Source of the DNA: CBDDIP01 sp965279405
Lineage (GTDB): Bacteria; Actinomycetota; Acidimicrobiia; Acidimicrobiales; Ilumatobacteraceae
DNA: 64,000 nt
NCBI GenBank assembly: GCA_965279405.1
Contig: OZ257157.1
Span: 744,001-808,000 of the forward strand
Direction: 5' to 3'
Below are positions 52,612-60,048 of the stretch, piece by piece; position 1 is the stretch's first letter, and every line of letters begins with the position of its first letter. Both the position numbers and the translations under genes were made by a program. Below the pieces are notes generated by a model that was not told the DNA's origin, made no database searches, and saw only the letters and a list, made by a program, of their open reading frames with translations.

Positions 52612-52868
52612 GCGTCGTCACCGCGATCTCGCTCGGTCTGCTCGCCCTCGCTGCGGCGATCTGCTTCGCCCGCGCCGTGCGGCCCGGCACGGTCATCGAC
52701 CGTGCCATCGCTCTGGACGGCGTCGTGTCGGCGATCATCTGCGGCATCGCCATCGCTGCGGTGCGGTCGAGGAGCGGGGTGTCGATCGACATCGCCCTGA
52801 TCGGCGGGCTGCTCGGGTTCCTCACGTTGTCGACGATCGCTCGCTACGTCGGGAGGCGCGGGCTGTGA
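52608..52868 (+). CDS. mrpF: Mrp antiporter subunit F
   Basis: 86 aa, three membrane helices. The segment DRAIALDGVVSAIICGIAI matches the MnhF signature (RxxALD), and it ends FLTLSTIARYVGRRG. ATG overlaps the mrpE stop; its own end overlaps mrpG. Confidence 0.94.
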   Translation: MSVVTAISLGLLALAAAICFARAVRPGTVIDRAIALDGVVSAIICGIAIAAVRSRSGVSIDIALIGGLLGFLTLSTIARYVGRRGL

Positions 52869-53242
52869 CGATCGTGCTCGACGTCGTCTCGGCAATCCTG
52901 ATGATCAGCGGTGCCGTGATCGCCGTGATCGCCGCCGTCGGGCTGCACCGACTTCCGGACGTCTACGCCCGCATGCACGTGGCCACCAAGCCCGCCACGT
53001 TGGGCATCGCCCTGTGCCTGTCGGGTGCAGCGTTGCGCGCCGACGGCGCATCGACCGCGACGAAGCTCGTGCTCGCCATCATCTTCCAACTCGTCACCAC
53101 GCCCGCCGCCGGCCACCTCCTCGGGCGGGCCGCGCACTCGGCCCGCGCTGCCGTGAGCGAGCACACCGTGCTCGACGAGCTCCGGCCGTTGCCGCCGGCG
53201 ACCGATCCCACCACCTCCCCCACCACCGAAGGGAACCGTTGA
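52865..53242 (+). CDS. mrpG: Mrp antiporter subunit G
   Basis: 125 aa. Three membrane helices with the MnhG core GLHRLPDVYARMHVATKPATLG. The C-terminus carries the family segment TTPAAGHLLGRAAHSA and a proline/threonine-rich tail. GTG start at 52865. A PII gene begins 1 bp after its stop, so transcription must continue into it. Confidence 0.94.
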   Translation: MTIVLDVVSAILMISGAVIAVIAAVGLHRLPDVYARMHVATKPATLGIALCLSGAALRADGASTATKLVLAIIFQLVTTPAAGHLLGRAAHSARAAVSEHTVLDELRPLPPATDPTTSPTTEGNR

Positions 53243-53243
53243 C

Positions 53244-53585
53244 ATGAAGCTCGTCACCGCCATCATCAAGCCGTTCAAGCTCGACGACGTCCAAGAGGCC
53301 CTGCGCGACATCGACGTGCAGGGCATGACCGTCACCGAGGTCCGCGGCTTCGGCCGGCAGGGCGGTCATTCCGAGGTCTACCGCGGCGCCGAGTACCGCA
53401 TCGAGTTCGTGCCGAAGATCCGCCTCGATCTGGTCGCCGTCGACGAGGCCGCGGCGGATGCGATCGTCGACGCGATCGTCGCCGGCGCGGGGACCGGCAA
53501 GATCGGCGACGGCAAGGTCTGGGTCAGCGACATCGGCCGCGTCGTGCGCATCCGCACGGGCGAAGAGGGTCCCGACGCTGTCTGA
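53244..53585 (+). CDS. glnB: PII nitrogen regulatory protein at the end of the Mrp operon
   Basis: 113 aa. Full PII: T-loop GRQGGHSEVYRGAEYRIEF with the target tyrosine (Tyr51), B-loop TGKIGDGK and C-loop VRIRTGEEG. It starts 1 bp after mrpG and is clearly the last gene of that operon; the ribosome site (GAAGGGA) lies inside mrpG. No Amt or glutamine synthetase gene is adjacent. PII proteins elsewhere regulate membrane transporters by direct contact, so control of the Mrp complex by 2-oxoglutarate/ATP status is a reasonable hypothesis. Confidence 0.96.
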   Translation: MKLVTAIIKPFKLDDVQEALRDIDVQGMTVTEVRGFGRQGGHSEVYRGAEYRIEFVPKIRLDLVAVDEAAADAIVDAIVAGAGTGKIGDGKVWVSDIGRVVRIRTGEEGPDAV

Positions 53586-53590
53586 CGGCT

Positions 53591-53606
53591 GGGACGGCAA
53601 CGTCCC
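53591..53606. terminator. Short hairpin between convergent PII and CLC-F genes
   Basis: The stem GGGACG/CGTCCC with a GCAA tetraloop sits in the 30-bp gap between convergent genes. No T-run on either strand, so efficiency is uncertain. Confidence 0.5.
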
Positions 53607-53615
53607 GGGCAGCAC

Positions 53616-55040
53616 TCAGTGCAGTGGCGGCTCGTCGACGGGCATCCGGCCGGCACGGTCGCGCTTCCAGCGAGCCCGGCGATCGATGTCGCTGACGATC
53701 ATCCCCGGGTGGAGCCCGTCGATCAGACCGCGCGGACCCTTCGGCGCGTCGATCCGCTGCGTGCCGTAGATGCTTCGGTGGGATGAGAAGACGTACGACA
53801 CGACGCATGCGACCGCGAACACGGTCACGCCCGCGCCGCCGAACAGCTCGACGCCCATGACGGTGCACGCCAACGGCGTGTTGGCCGCTCCCGCGAACAC
53901 CGCCACGAAACCTGCTGCGGCCATCAGGGGAACGGGAGCGCCGAGGAGCCGGCCCATCGTCACGCCGAGCGTCGCACCGATCACGAACAAGGGCGTGACC
54001 TCGCCGCCTTGGAAGCCGGCGCCGAGCGTCACTGCGGTGAACAGCAGCTTCAGTGCGAACGCGCCCGCCACGATGCCCACACCTCCCGCTGTCGCCTTCG
54101 TGATCAGGGGCACCGACAGTCCGAGGTAGTCCCGGCTTCCGACAACGTGCACCAGGCCGACGACTCCCAGGCCACCGATGAACGGTCGGGCCGGAGGCCA
54201 GGCAACGGTGGCGGCGAACGCTCGCTTGATGCCATGGACCAACTCGATGAACACGATGCTCGCCATCGCAAACGCCAATCCGGCGACGACCACCTTGCCG
54301 ACGAGTGCAGCACTCAGATGAACATCATCGAGCTGCGGTTGCGCGACGTGGGTGACACCCACGGCACGCACGACGAGGTCACCGACCACCGACGCAGACA
54401 GCGCCGGGATCAGGGCGTCGTAGCGCATCCGTCCGACGGCTTGCACTTCGAGCGCGAAGACACATCCGGCGATCGGGACACCGAAGACCGCGCCGAAGCC
54501 CCCTGCCAGCGCGGCGATCAGCATCAGCCGACGATCGCCGGGCCCGAGCCGGGCGACCCGCGAGAGTCCATCGGTCAGGCTGCCGGACATCTGGATCGCG
54601 GTCCCCTCACGGCCGGCAGATCCGCCGAAGAGGTGGGTGATCACCGTACCGATGAACACGAGCGGCGCCATCCGGCGTGGCACCCAGGACACCGGGTCGT
54701 GGATCTCATCGATGATCAACGAGCTGCCCCCGCCGGACCGACCACCGAGGTGGTGATACGCCAGTCCGACGGCGAGGCCCGCGAACGGAAGCAGGTAGAT
54801 CAACCAACCGTGATCGAGGCGAGCGTCGGTCGCCCACGTCAGCGACTGCAGGAACGCTGCCGACGACAACCCGGCGAGCACGCCGACGACGGCACCGCAC
54901 GCGGTCCATCGAACGAGGTGCGCGACGAGCCGGGCCTGCTCGACGACGTCGATCCGGACCAGCCCGCGGACGACTGACCAGAGTCGGGGCGCGGCGCTCC
55001 GCCACGACCTTCTCCGCTCCATCGGCGCCTCACTCGACAT
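53616..55040 (-). CDS. CLC-F type fluoride/proton antiporter
   Basis: 474 aa, about 10-12 membrane helices. The selectivity-filter segments differ from chloride channels: GSSLIIDEIHDP replaces GSGIP, GREGTAIQM replaces GREGP, and GGEVTPLFVIGATLG replaces the GxFxP motif. These are the marks of CLC-F proteins, which export fluoride in exchange for H+. The ATG at 55040 has a strong ribosome site (GGGGGAGG). A fluoride riboswitch lies upstream, confirming the function. N-terminal 40 residues are basic and hydrophilic. Confidence 0.93.
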   Translation of the reverse strand: MSSEAPMERRRSWRSAAPRLWSVVRGLVRIDVVEQARLVAHLVRWTACGAVVGVLAGLSSAAFLQSLTWATDARLDHGWLIYLLPFAGLAVGLAYHHLGGRSGGGSSLIIDEIHDPVSWVPRRMAPLVFIGTVITHLFGGSAGREGTAIQMSGSLTDGLSRVARLGPGDRRLMLIAALAGGFGAVFGVPIAGCVFALEVQAVGRMRYDALIPALSASVVGDLVVRAVGVTHVAQPQLDDVHLSAALVGKVVVAGLAFAMASIVFIELVHGIKRAFAATVAWPPARPFIGGLGVVGLVHVVGSRDYLGLSVPLITKATAGGVGIVAGAFALKLLFTAVTLGAGFQGGEVTPLFVIGATLGVTMGRLLGAPVPLMAAAGFVAVFAGAANTPLACTVMGVELFGGAGVTVFAVACVVSYVFSSHRSIYGTQRIDAPKGPRGLIDGLHPGMIVSDIDRRARWKRDRAGRMPVDEPPLH

Positions 55041-55132
55041 GTCGACCTCCCCCGGAAGCTCCCGCTGACCGCTGGGGCCGCTCGCCCGGGATCACGGGCA
55101 GCCCACAACCGACACGACCAACGACATCAGTT

Positions 55133-55190
55133 CGGTAGGGGCCATCAGCTCGGCCTGGGCCGGGCGGTTGTGGCGAGCTCCATCGCCGTG
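55133..55190 (-). promoter_or_regulatory. Fluoride riboswitch (crcB motif)
   Basis: Read on the minus strand, the RNA begins GGCGATGGAGCTCGCC, continues AACCGCC, a GGCC-rich hairpin, then CTGATGGCCCCTACC. These are the conserved blocks of the fluoride aptamer in the right order and spacing. It ends about 93 bases before the CLC-F start codon. Fluoride binding should turn expression of the exporter on. Confidence 0.92.
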
Positions 55191-55272
55191 GCGACACGTT
55201 ACTCGTCGCGTCCCGGCGAACGGGCGCTGACCTCGCCGTTCTCCTCGCCGGCGTCGCTGCTCCTGCCGACCG

Positions 55273-55301
55273 GTGTAGAGTGCAACTGTTGCCGTCTACA
55301 C
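55273..55301. promoter_or_regulatory. 29-bp nested palindrome at the MarR gene start (operator candidate)
   Basis: The outer arms GTGTAGA (55273-55279) and TCTACAC (55295-55301) and inner arms GCAAC/GTTGC are symmetric about T55287; only the 2-bp spacers do not pair. It overlaps the proposed start of the MarR-family gene, a typical self-repression layout. Confidence 0.65.
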
Positions 55302-55774
55302 ATGTTGCTCGAACCGTCCGACCCCCTGATGTCACCGACGCGCTGCTGACGGCGTCGCGCGCGCTCGTGGCGGTCGCCGCGCGCTCGCTTGCCGCGGTAG
55401 ACGACGACGTCACGCTGCCCCAGTACCGAGCTCTGGTGGTCCTCGCCAGTCATGGTTCGCAGCACGTGGGTCAGCTCGCTGACGCCGTCGGGGTCCATCC
55501 CTCGACCGCGACCCGGCTGTGCGACCGCCTGGTCGCCAAGAAGCTCGTGCGACGGGCCGTGGCGAAGGAGAGCCGACGCGAGACGTCGATCTCGCTGACA
55601 GCGGCCGGACGTCGGATCGTCGATCGAGTGACCGAGCTGCGGCGAGCGGAGATCGAGCACATCGTTGGTCGCATCCCGATTGCGCTCCACGAGCCCACCG
55701 TCGTGGCGCTGCAGGCCTTCGCCGACGCTGCCGGCGAGATCCCTGAGCCGTCGTGGTCGCTCGGATGGTCGTGA
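55280..55774 (+). CDS. MarR-family transcriptional regulator
   Basis: 164 aa from a GTG at 55280; TTG at 55289 is the alternative and no strong ribosome site distinguishes them. The winged helix reads QLADAVGVHPSTATRLCDRLVAKKLVRR followed by a wing with SRRETSISLTAAGRR. It probably binds the nested palindrome that overlaps its own start. Its end overlaps the downstream ClC gene by about 10-22 bp, so it likely regulates that channel. Confidence 0.88.
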   Translation: MQLLPSTHVARTVRPPDVTDALLTASRALVAVAARSLAAVDDDVTLPQYRALVVLASHGSQHVGQLADAVGVHPSTATRLCDRLVAKKLVRRAVAKESRRETSISLTAAGRRIVDRVTELRRAEIEHIVGRIPIALHEPTVVALQAFADAAGEIPEPSWSLGWS

Positions 55775-57081
55775 AGACGACCACCTGGATCCCCGCTCAT
55801 CGCCGAGCGGAGCTTCGTCAGCTGGCGTCGCGCTCGCACCAGATCATCATCGTCTGTGCATTCGTCGGAGCGGCCACCGGCCTGCTCGTCGCAGCCTTCG
55901 ATCGCCTCGTCGTCGACGCAGCGTTCGACCATGTGCTGTTGCTCGAGCCCTGGTTGATCGCCGTACTGCCCGGCGCCGGGCTGCTCGCGGCCTATGCAGC
56001 GCGGCGGTTCATCGGCGGCGAAGGCACCACTCCCGCGACCGCGGACGAGTACCTGCACGCGTTCCACGATCGAGAGCACCGCCTCGGCGTGCGTCAGTTC
56101 GTCGGCCGCATCGTCGCCGCGTTGGCGACGCTGGGCACCGGTGGACCGATGGGCCTGGAGGGGCCATCGCTGTACACGGGCGCAACGCTCGGCGCCACCA
56201 TCCACGCTCGACTCCCACGGCTCGTGCGCGGCGCGGAGCGACGAGTGCTCCTCGTTGCCGGCGCCGCCGCAGGTGTGGCGGCGATCTTCAAGGCCCCCGC
56301 CACCGGAGCGATCTTCGCCATCGAGGTGCCGTACCAGGACGACCTGGCGCGTCGCATGCTGCTCCCATCGCTCGTCGCCAGCGCATCGGGCTACCTCGCC
56401 TTCGCGTCGATCAACGGGACGTCGCGGTTGTTCCCGATCGATGGCAATCCAGAGTTCGTCGTGCGAGATCTGCTCGGCGCGCTGGCCATCGGCGTGGTGG
56501 CAGGACTCGGGGCGCGCGGCTTCGCATGGATGCTTCGCCGCGCCAAGCGACTCGCCACCGGCAGTCGCCCGGTGTGGACGGCGTTGGCCGCAGGCGTGGG
56601 TTTGGCGGGGATCTTCGTCGCCGGACGGCTGTTGACCGGCGAGTCGCTGATGGTCGGTTCGGGCTACGAGGTGGTCGCCTGGGCGTCAGATCCCGTGCAC
56701 TCGTTGTGGCTGTTGATCGCGGTGCTGGCGCTGCGATGCATGGCGACGTCGGTGACCGTTGCCGGAGGCGGAGTGGGCGGCCTGTTCATCCCGCTCGTCG
56801 TCGCCGGCGCACTGACCGGCTCGATCGTCAGCGTCGCCGTCGATCAGAGCAACCTGAGCCTGTTCATCGTCGTCGGTGTCGCGGCGTTCCTGGGCGCCGG
56901 CTACCGCGTTCCGCTGGCTGCGGTGATGTTCGTCGCCGAGACGACGGGCAGGCCTTCGTTCATCGTGCCGGGGCTGCTCGCCGCGGTCGCTGCAGAGCTG
57001 ATGATGGGCGCGTCGTCGGTGACGAGGTACCAGGTGCCGGCGAAACCGATGACCGAGGCGGGCAACACGTCGCGCGCGTGA
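55765..57081 (+). CDS. ClC-family chloride channel/transporter
   Basis: 438 aa from the ATG at 55765 (GTG at 55753 possible). About 10-12 membrane helices. GGPMGLEGPSLYTGATLG keeps the gating glutamate of GxEGP but has leucine instead of arginine or lysine before it. GGVGGLFIPLVVAGALTG matches the canonical GxFxP motif, unlike the CLC-F protein next door. Therefore a chloride-type ClC is more likely. It is translationally coupled to the MarR gene. Confidence 0.92.
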   Translation: MVVKTTTWIPAHRRAELRQLASRSHQIIIVCAFVGAATGLLVAAFDRLVVDAAFDHVLLLEPWLIAVLPGAGLLAAYAARRFIGGEGTTPATADEYLHAFHDREHRLGVRQFVGRIVAALATLGTGGPMGLEGPSLYTGATLGATIHARLPRLVRGAERRVLLVAGAAAGVAAIFKAPATGAIFAIEVPYQDDLARRMLLPSLVASASGYLAFASINGTSRLFPIDGNPEFVVRDLLGALAIGVVAGLGARGFAWMLRRAKRLATGSRPVWTALAAGVGLAGIFVAGRLLTGESLMVGSGYEVVAWASDPVHSLWLLIAVLALRCMATSVTVAGGGVGGLFIPLVVAGALTGSIVSVAVDQSNLSLFIVVGVAAFLGAGYRVPLAAVMFVAETTGRPSFIVPGLLAAVAAELMMGASSVTRYQVPAKPMTEAGNTSRA

Positions 57082-57229
57082 CGGCGAATCACGTCACGGA
57101 CGCGATCGCAACACGGTGGAAACACTTCGGCGACTCTTGAGAAATCTCGTGTCCGTACGGTGCGCCCGGCTGACGCCAGCGCTGTCGACAGTCATCCCCT
57201 ACCAGCCCCTACGTAACGGGAGGACACAC

Positions 57230-58666
57230 GTGCGAAAAGCACGCAAGTACATCATCGGCGGCGCCGTGGGCGCCGCCTTCCCAGCCCTGCTGATCGGCGG
57301 TACGGCCTTCGCCGAGAACACCGCCGACAGCGTCGCAACTGCCAACAACCTGCTGTGGGTGATCATCGGCGCGGTCCTCGTGATCTTCATGCAGGCCGGC
57401 TTCGCGCTCGTCGAGACCGGCTTCACCCAGAAGAAGAACGCGGCGCACGTGATGAGCACCAACTTCGCCATCTTCGGCCTCGGCTTCGTCGGCTTCATGT
57501 TCATCGGCTTCCCGCTCGCCTTCGGCGGGTTCAGCTTCCCCGGCACCTTCGGGCTCGACACACCGATGAACGGTGACGGCCTGGCGTGGCTCGGTGGCGA
57601 GCACAGCGGCATCCTCTTCTGGGGATACGACCACCTGACCAACAGCGCCACGCCTGCACTGCTGGCGTTCTTCCTGTACATGGTCGCCTTCATGGACACC
57701 GTGGCCACCATCCCCACCGGGGCGATGGCCGAGCGGTGGAAGTGGAAGGCGTTCGTGATCTGGGGCCTGTTCTGCGGCGCCTTCTACTACCCGCTGTTCG
57801 CCGCGTGGACGTGGGGTGGCGGCTGGCTGGCCAAGACGTGGAGCTCGCTGAACCTCGGCGCTGGCTACGTGGACTTCGCCGGCTCCGGCGTCGTGCACGC
57901 CGTTGGCGGTGTGGCAGCGCTCGCCGGTGCCATCGTGCTCGGACCGCGCATCGGCAAGTACGGGCCTGACGGCAAGCCGAAGGTCATTCCCGCTCACAAC
58001 ATCCCGATGGCGCAGCTCGGCTGCTTCATCCTGCTGTTCGGTTGGTTCGGCTTCAACGCCGCCTCGACGTTCGCCAGCACCGACATCCAGTTCGCCACGG
58101 TTGCCGCAAACACGGCGATCGCCGGTGCCGTCGGTGCCGTCGTCGGCATGTACTGGATCACGTTCCGCTCCGGGAAGCCGGATCCGGGCATGCAGGTCAA
58201 CGGCATGCTCGCCGGCCTCGTGGCGATCACCGCGCCGTGCGCGTTCGTTGCCCCGTGGGCAGCTGCGCTGATCGGTCTGATCGCGGCGATCCTCGTCATC
58301 GAGGTGGCGATGTTCCTGGAGAAGAAGGGCATCGACGATCCGGTCGGCGCCATTGCGGTCCACGGCCTCGGCGGCACGTTCGGCGTCCTGTGCGTCGGGC
58401 TGTTCTCCACCGGTCGCTACGGCGGGCTCTGGAACGGCTCGAGCGTGAAGGGCGTCACCGGCATCTTCTACGGCGGCGAGGGTTGGGGTCAGCTCGGCGC
58501 CCAGGCACTCGGCGTGCTGGTCATCTGGACGGTCATCCTCGGCATCGCCTTCACCTTCTTCAAGGTGCAGAACAAGATGACGAAGGGCGGCATCCGCTCC
58601 AGCGAGGAAGACGAGATCGGCGGCGTCGACATCCCCGAGATGGGCGTGCTCGGCTACGTCGACTGA
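57230..58666 (+). CDS. amt: Ammonium transporter (Amt2)
   Basis: 478 aa from a GTG at 57230, preceded by GGGAGG at good spacing. The N-terminus looks like a cleavable signal (to about GGTAFAEN), as in many Amt proteins. Canonical segments: IPTGAMAERWKWKAF, the twin pore histidines in VVHAVGGVAALAGA and AIAVHGLGGTFG, and FMQAGFALVETGFTQKKNA. Compared with Amt1 it keeps the standard GAMAER sequence. A terminator-like hairpin follows. The next PII gene is about 1 kb downstream. Confidence 0.96.
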   Translation: MRKARKYIIGGAVGAAFPALLIGGTAFAENTADSVATANNLLWVIIGAVLVIFMQAGFALVETGFTQKKNAAHVMSTNFAIFGLGFVGFMFIGFPLAFGGFSFPGTFGLDTPMNGDGLAWLGGEHSGILFWGYDHLTNSATPALLAFFLYMVAFMDTVATIPTGAMAERWKWKAFVIWGLFCGAFYYPLFAAWTWGGGWLAKTWSSLNLGAGYVDFAGSGVVHAVGGVAALAGAIVLGPRIGKYGPDGKPKVIPAHNIPMAQLGCFILLFGWFGFNAASTFASTDIQFATVAANTAIAGAVGAVVGMYWITFRSGKPDPGMQVNGMLAGLVAITAPCAFVAPWAAALIGLIAAILVIEVAMFLEKKGIDDPVGAIAVHGLGGTFGVLCVGLFSTGRYGGLWNGSSVKGVTGIFYGGEGWGQLGAQALGVLVIWTVILGIAFTFFKVQNKMTKGGIRSSEEDEIGGVDIPEMGVLGYVD

Positions 58667-58738
58667 CGCAACAGAGCTGGACGGTTCGCCGTCCTGCGCA
58701 CGGGGAGGGTGCCCACAGCGCCCGAACCGGTAGGGGCC

Positions 58739-58772
58739 GTCCCCAGGCCGCCAGCAATGGCGGTCTGGGGAC
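58739..58772 (+). terminator. Terminator hairpin after amt2
   Basis: A 14-bp stem (GTCCCCAGGCCGCC with GGCGGTCTGGGGAC, one G/T wobble) and a 6-nt loop, followed by ACTTCTATTTCCC on the plus strand. It separates amt2 from the L,D-transpeptidase gene. Confidence 0.75.
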
Positions 58773-58804
58773 ACTTCTATTTCCCGGATGGGTACGGTGG
58801 ACAC

Positions 58805-59656
58805 ATGCCGAACCGCAGCACGAACGTGCGACGGGTGCTGGTGTCCACTGCGGTGACCATCGGTGCGGCGGGCCTCATGACGACCTTCATCGACACTGGT
58901 CAGGCGCTGGCGCCGATCAGCGGGATCAGCGGACCGGCGTCGCCCGGATCCGTCGCCACGCGTGGCACCAGCATCCAGGTGACCCCGACGTTGCCGCCAC
59001 CACCGAACCCGTGCGACCCACCGGCTGGCGTGCCGTCGACGGCGAAGCAGGTGGTGATCGTCGACGCGTTCAACGGCACCTACGCGCACGTCGATCTGCG
59101 CCTGAAGGTGGACGGTTCCTGGACGTGCGCGAGGTCGATGACCGGACGTGTCGGCCGTACCGGCGTGCACCCGCTGGCGCAGCGCGTGTCGGGCGACGGC
59201 AGCACGCCGGGCGGCACGTTCGCGCTCGGCACGATGACCGCACCCGACGGACAGACGTTCCAGTTCTTCGGCAACGGGACCAACCCGGGCGTGCCCGGCT
59301 CGTGGCGTCAGGTGCAAGCCGGTGACTGCTGGGACGCAAGCGGGGGCGACGCCGCGTACAACACGCTCACCTCGCGGCCCGCTGCGCAGTGCACGGGCGA
59401 CGACGAGTACCTGCCGAGCATCACGGGTGCCTACTCGCGGGCAGCGCTCATCGGTGCCAACATGGGCCCCGGTCGCTCCGGCGACCAACCGGGCGAGACA
59501 CCGCGTGCCGCGGCGATCTTCCTGCACCGCTTCAGCTACGACGCCGCCGGCAACAGCAAGCCGACGTCCGGCTGCGTCTCACTGGCCGCAACCGATCTCG
59601 ATGCGGTGCTGCGGACGTTGGTGCCGGGCGAGGCATGGTTCGTGATCACTGCCTGA
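58805..59656 (+). CDS. Secreted L,D-transpeptidase-like (YkuD) protein
   Basis: 283 aa from the ATG at 58805. An N-terminal signal (RRVLVSTAVTIGAAGLMTTF) leads to a proline-rich segment and then a catalytic domain. STPGGTFALG matches the YkuD core. The nucleophile motif is SGCVSL with Cys257, and the histidine lies in FLHRFSYD. Four further cysteines suggest disulfides. L,D-transpeptidases cross-link peptidoglycan by 3-3 bonds. It sits between amt2 and the PII gene with its own leader. Confidence 0.85.
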   Translation: MPNRSTNVRRVLVSTAVTIGAAGLMTTFIDTGQALAPISGISGPASPGSVATRGTSIQVTPTLPPPPNPCDPPAGVPSTAKQVVIVDAFNGTYAHVDLRLKVDGSWTCARSMTGRVGRTGVHPLAQRVSGDGSTPGGTFALGTMTAPDGQTFQFFGNGTNPGVPGSWRQVQAGDCWDASGGDAAYNTLTSRPAAQCTGDDEYLPSITGAYSRAALIGANMGPGRSGDQPGETPRAAAIFLHRFSYDAAGNSKPTSGCVSLAATDLDAVLRTLVPGEAWFVITA

Positions 59657-59693
59657 GCGAGCAAGCTCAGCAACCTTCGACAACAGGAGACCG

Positions 59694-60032
59694 ATGAAGC
59701 TCATCACCGCCATCGTCAAGCCGTTCAAGGTGGACGACGTGAGGGAGGCGCTGCAGGGCGCCGGGGTGCACGGCATGACCATCAGCGAGGTGCGCGGCTT
59801 CGGCCGCCAGGGTGGGCACTCCGAGACCTACCGAGGCGCCGAGTACAAGATCGACTTCGTGCCGAAGGTGCGCATCGAGATCGTCGTCGAGGGGTCGGAC
59901 GCCGATGGCGTCGTCGATGCGATCCGTCACGCTGCGGCGACCGGCAAGATCGGCGACGGGAAGATCTGGGTGACGGAGGTCGAGCGCATCGTTCGCATCC
60001 GCACGGGCGAACAGGGCGCCGACGCCATCTGA
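59694..60032 (+). CDS. glnB: PII nitrogen regulatory protein (third copy)
   Basis: 112 aa, ATG at 59694 with AGGAG upstream. T-loop GRQGGHSETYRGAEYKIDF with the target tyrosine, B-loop TGKIGDGK and C-loop VRIRTGEQG. It lies 37 bp after the L,D-transpeptidase gene and 16 bp before the FrhB-like gene. Possible original partner of Amt2, now separated from it. All three PII proteins of the window keep the GlnD target residue. Confidence 0.96.
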   Translation: MKLITAIVKPFKVDDVREALQGAGVHGMTISEVRGFGRQGGHSETYRGAEYKIDFVPKVRIEIVVEGSDADGVVDAIRHAAATGKIGDGKIWVTEVERIVRIRTGEQGADAI

Positions 60033-60048
60033 GTCGTAAAGTCGGCCC

